Shown one piece after another: positions 4,829 through 11,066 of a DNA stretch of 11,066 bases; the stretch's first letter is position 1; each line of letters begins with the position of its first letter. The notes under the pieces were generated by a model. It was not told the origin of the DNA, made no database searches, and saw only the letters and a list, made by a program, of their open reading frames with translations. The position numbers and the translations under genes were made by a program. The stretch lies in NCBI GenBank assembly GCA_030849065.1, contig JASAON010001302.1, positions 1 through 11,066 on the forward strand, read 5' to 3'. Source of the DNA: Jaenimonas drosophilae (taxonomy: Eukaryota > Euglenozoa > Kinetoplastea > Trypanosomatida > Trypanosomatidae).

Positions 4829-6904
4829 TTAATCTGAATCATCATCTCCTCCATCATCCTCATCTGAAGATGATTTATCATCATCATCATCATCATCATC
4901 GCTATCACGACGACGCTTTCGGCGTGATGAATTCTTCTTCACCTCCCGTCGCAGCTTTCGGTCAACGTTCCCCAATACGCGCACAATCTTCGCCACCTTG
5001 GCTGCCATCGCGTCCTGCGAATACGTCGGGAGGCTCTCCTTCATCCATTTCTCCGCATGCTCCACCACAGCGAGGCGCTTCTGCACGTGCGGCATCGTCA
5101 TGGACGTTTGTGGCAGCTGAGCCAAGGAGGCACGCACCTGCGCCAGGGCCGCCATCACCTGCGTCGTGGCCTCGTGTACCGCCAACTCCGCAGCATCTTC
5201 CGTGGCAAAACGTTTGGCCGTGTTCGTCATGTGCTCCACCTCCTCATGCGAGAGACGATCGGTGCTCCGCACCACCAGCGACTTCTTCCCCGTGGAAGAT
5301 GATGAGCGCTCCTCCGCGCTCACCGTGAGGAGCCCATCGGCATCCACGCTGAAGCACACATCAATCGTCGGCACACCCTTCTTGGCGCGTGCAATGCCCT
5401 CGAGGGAGAAGGAGCCGAGCTTGTGGTTGTGCTTCGTCAAGGGACGCTCGCCTTCGTAGATCTCAATATCAACGGCATCTTGATGATCAACAACGGTGCT
5501 GTACTCCTTCACGATGCGATACGGAATGTTGGTGTTGCGCTTGATGAGCACATCCATCTTGCCATCGTCCACCTCCACGCCAATCGAGAGGGGCACCACA
5601 TCCATCAGCACAACAGCCGCTGTGGCTGACGACTGCTGCGCGGGATCGTTGCTCAGAATGCTGGCCTGCACCGCCGCCCCAATCGCCACCGCCTCATCCG
5701 GATGCACCGAACAACAAATCCGCGTGGCGCAACGACGTCCTCTTGACGAGCCACCATCCTGATTCACGCCAAAGAGAGCGGCCATGCGTGCGTGAATGGC
5801 TGGAATGCGCGAGCTTCCTCCGACGAGCACCACCTCATGGACCTCATCCGTCGCCATCTTGGCATCCTTCAACGCACCCGCCAGCACCTTGAAGCACTTC
5901 TCCAAAAGAGGTGCCGCCAGCTCCTCCAGCTTGGCGCGAGAGATGCTACACACGTACTCCTCACCATCGGGCAAGATACCTTCCAGGGCCAACTCATCGC
6001 TCGTGGCGTGCGTCAAGACACGCTTCACCCGCTCACAGGCCGCACGTGCACGTGCCAACATGCGTGGGTTGGCGGAGATGTCGGTGCCATGACGCTTCTT
6101 CAGATCGGCGGCCACATAATCGAGCAGGCGCGCATCAATGTCTTGGCCGCCGAGGTGCGTGTCACCGGCGGTGGCGCGCACCGAAAAACAACCAAACGCA
6201 ATTGTGAGGACCGAAACATCAAAGGTGCCTCCGCCAACGTCAAAGACGACGATGTTGTGTGCGCCGGCATCATCATCATTATCGCCAGATGCTGAGTTGT
6301 TGTTGTTGTTGGTGGTGGTGGTGGTGCTCGTGGAGGCGTTGGCAAGACCGTAGCACAGCGCGGCCGCTGTTGGCTCATTCACCAGGCGGAGAACGTCCAA
6401 ACCAGCAATGGTGGCTGCCGCTTTCGTGCGTTCGCGTTGAGCATCGCTAAAATAGGCCGGAACCGTGATGACGGCGCGCACGACCGTCTTGCCAAGATAG
6501 CGCTCCGCCATGCTCTTCAAGTAGGCCAACAGGCGTGCGGAGATCTCCTCGGGCGCCAACTCCACCACCTCCTGCTTGTGCTCAACACGTATACGCACCT
6601 GATTCCCATCACCTTCAATAACCTCAAAGGGCCAACGTGTGCGATCTTGCTGAAATGTGGCATCGCTCCAGCGACGGCCAATCATACGCTTGGCATCGTA
6701 GACGACGTTGCGTGCGCCACGTGCGAGGAGTGTGTGTGCGCTGTTGCCAACGAGCACCTCATCTCCTTGAAACGCAACACACGACGGGGTGAGGCGGCTT
6801 CCTTGATCATTGGCGATGATCTCTGCGCGGTCATTGAGCCACACCGCCACGCACGAGTACGTCGTGCCGAGATCGATGCCAATCGCACCTTCAAAGACCT
6901 CCAT
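4829..6904 (-). CDS. Divergent HSP70-family chaperone with basic/acidic C-terminal tail
   Basis: A 691-residue HSP70 homologue, expected to bind and release client proteins in an ATP cycle with J-domain partners. The nucleotide-binding domain (1-430) keeps IDLGTTYS (10-17), Lys72 in DAKRMIGR, NEPTAAA (176-182), DVGGGTFD (222-229) and VLVGGSSRIP (359-368), so ATPase activity is plausible. It has two insertions: a Thr/Asn/Asp-rich one at 190-216 and a short basic, cysteine-bearing one at about 384-398. The interdomain linker is MDVVPLSIG (434-442), against the usual DVTPLSLG. The substrate-binding beta domain (443-545) includes IKRNTNIP and YEGERPLTK; the helical lid covers about 550-650. The end differs from cytosolic HSP70: no EEVD, but basic KKNSSRRKRRR (656-666) and an acidic tail with eight Asp in a row. 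A nuclear or nucleolar role is my inference. The ATG at 6904 aligns with the HSP70 start and follows an acceptor at 6968. The stop is TAA. Confidence 0.95.
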   Translation of the reverse strand: MEVFEGAIGIDLGTTYSCVAVWLNDRAEIIANDQGSRLTPSCVAFQGDEVLVGNSAHTLLARGARNVVYDAKRMIGRRWSDATFQQDRTRWPFEVIEGDGNQVRIRVEHKQEVVELAPEEISARLLAYLKSMAERYLGKTVVRAVITVPAYFSDAQRERTKAAATIAGLDVLRLVNEPTAAALCYGLANASTSTTTTTNNNNNSASGDNDDDAGAHNIVVFDVGGGTFDVSVLTIAFGCFSVRATAGDTHLGGQDIDARLLDYVAADLKKRHGTDISANPRMLARARAACERVKRVLTHATSDELALEGILPDGEEYVCSISRAKLEELAAPLLEKCFKVLAGALKDAKMATDEVHEVVLVGGSSRIPAIHARMAALFGVNQDGGSSRGRRCATRICCSVHPDEAVAIGAAVQASILSNDPAQQSSATAAVVLMDVVPLSIGVEVDDGKMDVLIKRNTNIPYRIVKEYSTVVDHQDAVDIEIYEGERPLTKHNHKLGSFSLEGIARAKKGVPTIDVCFSVDADGLLTVSAEERSSSSTGKKSLVVRSTDRLSHEEVEHMTNTAKRFATEDAAELAVHEATTQVMAALAQVRASLAQLPQTSMTMPHVQKRLAVVEHAEKWMKESLPTYSQDAMAAKVAKIVRVLGNVDRKLRREVKKNSSRRKRRRDSDDDDDDDDKSSSDEDDGGDDDSD
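4878..4900. repeat. (ATC/GAT)n microsatellite encoding poly-Asp
   Basis: A near-perfect TCA triplet run on the plus strand. On the minus strand it is GAT/GAC and encodes the eight-Asp run (669-676) in the divergent HSP70 tail. Confidence 0.85.
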
Positions 6905-7375
6905 CCAGAGTGGCTATCTTCTTCTCAACAAATGATGATGATGATGATGGCGATGTGAGTACGTCGTCTATGAGTATGAATGGCAAGGAGGAAGAGAGAT
7001 GAAGAGGTGGAGATGATCATCATATCCCATCACAGGTTCATTCATCATAATCATCATAACAAACAACATCAATCTTTGTTTTTTTTTTGTGTGTGTGTGT
7101 GTGTTGGGTGTGCTATACATTGGTGGTGAAGCGCGCACGCACGATGCACACATTGCATAGAGAGATGATATGTAGGTAGAGCGGAGACGTGGATGATGAT
7201 GATCATCATCACGGAACAGCTCCAGCTCACTCCATCAGCCCTCATCGCTGAGACTTACATGAAGAGGGAGAGGCAATGGAACACAGAACAGCTCCAGAAA
7301 AAGAAAAACCAAGAAATTCGCGTACGTTTTGGTGTTGCGATGCAACATCAACATCATCAGCATCGTCATCAGCCT
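6905..7375. other. Intergenic region between the helical protein and the divergent HSP70
   Basis: This 471-base gap holds the HSP70 leader and acceptor on its left side and the 3' UTR of the helical protein on its right. It contains (ATG)n at 6932-6949, a T10 run (7079-7088) directly followed by (GT)n to about 7104, and scattered CAT/ATC triplets near 7190-7210 and 7348-7370. I see no open frame of coding character on either strand. Confidence 0.7.
6968..7015 (-). promoter_or_regulatory. Candidate spliced-leader acceptor of the divergent HSP70
   Basis: On the minus strand, a long CT-rich tract (CTCCACCTCTTCATCTCTCT, then TCCTCCTTGCC) at about 7013-6982 is followed by the first AG at 6969-6968, in CTCATAG. 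The leader would be 63 bases and include a (CAT)n run at 6949-6932. That run contains no ATG on this strand. Confidence 0.5.
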
Positions 7376-10300
7376 CTAAAAGGATATCTTTTGAAGAACA
7401 AAACGCATCGTGCGCATCGTCTCTTCCATGTACGTGATGTGTTGCCGCACCGCCGCCTCGTGTTGCATGAGCTCATCCACCTTGTTCTCCACGTGCGAGA
7501 CACGCTCGACGAGGAGGCGCGTTAGTCGTCGGTCCATGTAGGCAACGGAGCTATCCATGGCGAGATGGCCAAGAAGAAAGTTTGGCCACCACAACACGGA
7601 CAAGTGATGATGTGCGCGCAAGAATGGGGAGGAGTAGCTCATCCAGATGGCCTCCTCCAACCTGGCACGTGCTGCAGCTTCACTCAGGATGCACTCACGG
7701 ATGCTGAAGATGGGCGGTGCGTCGGGGAAGCACGCATCAACACGATGGCACACCGTCGCTCGCTCCTGCTCCTCCTCCATCACCACCGCACGTCGCGCAG
7801 GATCAGCGGCAGCCAACATGAGGTCAGCCGTGGCGCGGAGTTGTTGGCGATCAATCTTGCTGCGGCACACTTCTTCACGTGATACGAGACGCTCTACGTC
7901 ACTAAGCTGCGGCAGTGGCGGCTGACGACGTTGTTGCGTGGAGGTCAGAGATGCGCTCTCTTCATCATCCTTCTTCTTGTTCTTGTTGTTGTTGTTTTCG
8001 TCGGGGAAGATGCGTCCACGAAGAATCATGTTGAGGCTCGGCCCCTTGTGCGGGTAGGAAAGGAGCCGCTCAGGCTCAACCACCTCGGGGCCACGATCGG
8101 GGCGGCACCACTGCACTCCATCATCATCATCATCATCTTCACAAATGGATGGAGGTTTGGTGGATGTTGTTGTTGAGGAGGTGGTTGGTGCACGTGCGTA
8201 GACGAGAGGCCGGAAGATGGCGGGGCAAAGTGAGTTCTTCGTGGATGAATCGGCGTCATGGATGGAAGACTGCGATGATGATGAAGATGATGTTGTTGTT
8301 GTTGGCGGTGGTGTTGAGATACGTGCAGGGGCAGCCGTAGATGGTCCTTCAGCCTGCTGCACGGCCCTACTCCCCCAAACCAACATGTTCTTCATGAAAA
8401 CAACATCATCGAGGAGCTCATCGCGTGCGTCGAGCACCTCCGCCTCGGCATAGCGCCGTCGTCGCTCCTCCGCGCGCACAACCTGGAAAATCATTGATTG
8501 GCGGTAGCACTGCCGCCCACGCATCAGATAGAGCTCACGTTGCTCCTCCTCCTCAATCGCACATCGCTCTGAGCGGAGAATGGCGAGGAAGTAGTTCAGC
8601 GAATGATAAAAATCTTCGTTGACGTGGTGAAACCGACTGAGAACGTCTTGATAATGTTGGTCGCGAGGTTGTTGCGCCTCGCCATCGAACCACGACGCGA
8701 AGCCATCAACGTGTGCGTTCATCCGCTCCTCCTCGGCCGCCTCTTCGTCATCCTCGGCGAGCTCTGCACCCACATCATCATCCATCGCCTCAATGAGCGC
8801 AATCTTGTCAGCGCGACTTGCCGCCGCGCGATCGGCGTAGAGCTTCTGCAGTTGTTTGCGCATCTCCAGCGCCAGCGGCTTCAGCGGAGAGGCGGGCTCT
8901 GACGCCAACGCCAGACGTGTTTCTTCACGCAATCGATCCAAATCGCAGCGACGTTGAGCACGGCGCATGAAGAAGGTAATGATGCGCGCCGCCACGTCGA
9001 GGGAGGGCATCAACATGCGCGCCCCACGTTGTGCGAGCACACGTGCCAGAGGAGAGCTCGGACGGTTGGCAAGGCGCCGGCGACGGTGCTGTGCGAGGTT
9101 GGCCCATTGCCACTCATCAGAAACAATGTGCTCAAGAGCATCCGATGCCTCTGCCTCCACCTCTCGTCGCCCATCTTCTTCATCGTGTTGCAANGTAGGC
9201 CAAGATGCATCGCTCGCTGAGCTCCACATGATGCACGTGTGCGATGTACTCTTCATGGTCCTCCACCGCATCGGGGCCTTGTTGCAGGACGGCGTGAAAT
9301 GCTTCTAGGCCAACGGTGTTGTGTGCTTCACGCTCTTCCATGGTGTGCCGCGCTTCTTCTTCTTCCGTGGTGAGATGATCAATGGCGTTGATGTACGTCT
9401 GCGCTGCCAGGCTCCATCGCGTACGCCGCCACACGCCGTAGGGAAGATTATGATGGCGATAGATGCGATGTGGCACCTGCCATGATTGCAGGAGATGCAC
9501 ATCATCCTGCGCCGATTGACGAAGACGTTGTGCTTCTTCATTTACCTCCATCATCATCATCATCACGTGCTGCTCCTCCTTCGCTTCCTGCGATGTATCC
9601 TCGTCGCACCCTTCATCTATCGGAGCCTCCTCCACCACATCTTCTTCTAGTGCTGCTTCTTCATCATCATCATCAATAACAACGTCATGAGCAACGATGT
9701 CACGAAGGCGTTGCTCCGCATCGTAGGTGGCTGCTGACATGAAGCTCTTCACGCGCTCCGTGAGCGTGAAGATGTAGTAGTCCAGCATGTACGAATAGCG
9801 CCGTACCGCCGCCGACATCAGCTCTAGCTTGCATGAGATGATGTGCTTGCGAAGTGCGAGAGCATCCACGGCACCATCATCATCCTTGCTCTTGGCGTGT
9901 TGGTCCTGGCGCTCGAGGCGTGCGAGACGGGCGTGGAGATCGTCCGCGCTGAGCTGCACACGGCGTGCATCCACGGCACGTGCCATGGCCTCACGTCGTC
10001 GAGCCGACCAAGGTTGCTGCCGCGTCATGCGCATCCATCTCTGAATCTTGATGATGGCCGTCAGACGAGACGGAGCCGCACCAAGATGCATCAACGCCAT
10101 CAACGCACGTCGCTCGTCGGGCTCCTCCTCACCCATCATCTTGGTGGCAAGATGTACTGCGCTGAGCTCGAGCCGCGCCAACACCTCCTCACGTCGCAGT
10201 TGTTGGCGAACCTCAAACTCTTCCGTGTTTACGGTATAATTCATGAGGTACTCCGTGTGCTTGATGGCAGATTCTGTGGCTAGCGCATCTGGCACACCCG

Positions 10301-11066
10301 TCACAATGACGGAGCTAATGTACTTGTGTGGTGGCTGGCACGGAATGTGTTTTCGTTGTTGGCAGCCATCATCATCATCATCATGATGTTGTTGTTGTTG
10401 TTGTGCGTAGTTGGCACGTGGGGTGTGAAGGGCCTTCATGGCCACGGCAATCTCACGCTTGCGGAGTTGCGCAAAAACATCAAAACGAGCCTCCGCCTCC
10501 CGCACGTGGCGTTGTTGTTGGCGCTCCTCCGCTTGTGCGCGATAGAGCTCCATCGTGGAGAGGATGAAGCGATGATCTTGTTGCTCTGACTCCACCAACT
10601 CTGCACGTTCGGCAGATTCATCGGCGCTCAGATTTCCCCAGGCCTGAAAGCGGCGAATCTCTTCACGATGATGTGCCTCGGTGCGTACATCATCTCCATC
10701 ACCATGCATCAAAGATTGTGGTTGATGCCGATGGAGCTCCGCCGCGGCGCGGGTGAAGGCCCACGTCAGTCGGAAGCGACCTTCGTGTTCTCCGCCGTTG
10801 ATGGCCGCGCGGGTGTGGCCTTCGTCGCGCAACAACGCATCCATCTTTTCCTCCGCCTCAAGTTGCGCACGTCGGCGATCTAAACACGCCACACGCATGC
10901 CATCATAATGTTGGTGATGTTGTGGAGGAGCTACAAGTGCAGATGAAGACGATGTTGTTGTTGTTGTGGCGTGGCGAGGACTAGGGCGGAGGTGGGGGAG
11001 CTTAGAACATGACGGTGATGATGCGGAGGTGCTGCACCCATCTTCATCACCGCCACAACGCGTGGA
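7376..11066 (-). CDS. Large helical, partly coiled-coil protein with IQ-like motif; 5' partial, frame broken by N
   Basis: I recognise no family. Dropping the undetermined base at 9194 joins two frames into one, 1173 residues from the ATG at 10898. The frame also stays open for 56 more codons to the window edge, so the true start may be outside. From Met(10898): mostly charged alpha-helix with E..R..L spacing (1-160), poly-Gln/His/Asp (166-177), helix, an IQ-like site IKIQRWMRMTR (283-293) that could bind calmodulin-type proteins, a long helical part to about 400, an acidic segment with five Met (406-460), and helices to about 850. Two low-complexity linkers follow (about 850-926 and 964-998), then a C-terminal helical part ending in a likely coiled coil (1124-1172). 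It has no signal peptide or clear membrane span. The composition suits a cytoskeletal or flagellar scaffold, but that is a guess. It is transcribed ahead of the divergent HSP70. The stop is TAG. I am sure it is coding, but not of its start. Confidence 0.82.
8119..8137. repeat. (ATC/GAT)n microsatellite encoding poly-Asp
   Basis: A CAT triplet run on the plus strand. On the minus strand it encodes the six-Asp run (residues 921-926) in a disordered linker of the helical protein. Confidence 0.8.
9194..9194. other. Undetermined base that breaks the reading frame
   Basis: The only N in the window. On the minus strand the upstream frame is coding-like up to the Tyr codon at 9197-9195 and then meets a stop at 9182-9180. 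From 9193 the next frame carries on with the same helical, charged composition. Removing this single position joins the two exactly, so it is most likely a spurious base from sequencing or assembly and not a real frameshift. Confidence 0.85.
9549..9564. repeat. (ATC/ATG)n microsatellite encoding poly-Met
   Basis: The same triplet family as the poly-Asp tracts, but read in another frame: on the minus strand it gives five Met in a row (446-450) in the helical protein. Confidence 0.8.
10368..10403. repeat. Compound (ATC)n-(TTG)n microsatellite encoding poly-Asp and poly-Gln
   Basis: On the minus strand, CAA units give five Gln (166-170) and GAT units give five Asp (173-177), separated by two His, in the helical protein. 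The two repeat types abut at about 10386. Confidence 0.8.
10981..11000 (-). promoter_or_regulatory. Possible spliced-leader acceptor near the 5' end of the helical protein
   Basis: On the minus strand, the tract CTCCCCCACCTCCGCCCT at 11000-10983 is followed directly by AG at 10982-10981. If used, the leader would be 82 bases to the ATG at 10898. Two out-of-frame ATGs at 10906 and 10903 would come first, which weakens this reading. The alternative is that the tract is simply Pro/Ser-coding sequence. Confidence 0.25.

Noticed and set aside
4878..4900. Regular short repeats as a possible CRISPR array
   Set aside because: These are simple triplet microsatellites without spacers, in a eukaryotic coding region.
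4726..5328. Plus-strand 200-codon frame
   Set aside because: Antisense to the HSP70 tail; poly-His comes from the (ATC)n repeat and the rest is Pro/Ser-rich.
5792..6295. Plus-strand 167-codon frame
   Set aside because: Lies wholly antisense to the HSP70 nucleotide-binding domain, which is clearly the real gene.
4829..6904. Giant-virus or bacterial origin of the divergent HSP70
   Set aside because: Its start closely matches the neighbouring kinetoplastid-type HSP70, including a 23-base identical stretch, and its flanks have the same acceptor layout as the other genes.

Overview
The window looks like nuclear DNA from a kinetoplastid protist, probably a free-living bodonid close to Bodo saltans. 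Three things support this. (1) The partial protein at the left edge matches the N-terminus of kinetoplastid cytosolic HSP70 almost residue for residue, as I know it from Leishmania and Trypanosoma. (2) All convincing genes are intronless, lie on the minus strand and are separated by short gaps, as in a polycistronic unit. (3) Most of these genes have a pyrimidine tract followed by the first AG a few tens of bases before the start codon, the expected layout of a spliced-leader trans-splicing acceptor. TAA, TAG and TGA are all used as stops, so the code is standard. The genus is a guess.

Transcription runs right to left. First comes a long helical protein of more than 1170 residues (11066 to 7376). 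Its frame is broken by a single undetermined base at 9194 and its 5' end probably lies outside the window. Next is a divergent HSP70 (6904 to 4829) with a basic, nuclear-signal-like stretch and an acidic tail in place of the usual EEVD end. It is followed by an unrecognised 177-residue protein (4576 to 4043), a beta-lactamase-fold protein that seems to have lost its catalytic residues (3726 to 2113), a 156-residue protein with one predicted membrane helix (1893 to 1423), a 1.3-kb gap, and the first 30 codons of a canonical HSP70 (92 to 1).

The two HSP70 genes are paralogues on one strand. The other genes share no evident pathway, which is normal for kinetoplastid clusters. The gaps hold (CA)n, (TA)n and (GAT/ATC)n microsatellites. 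The GAT/ATC and CAA/TTG repeats also enter coding regions, giving poly-Asp, poly-Ser, poly-Met, poly-Thr, poly-Asn and poly-Gln tracts. I saw no rRNA, tRNA, spliced-leader gene, transposase, CRISPR array or viral gene. I found no new multi-gene system; the most interesting items are the two unusual members of known families and the unfamiliar helical protein.
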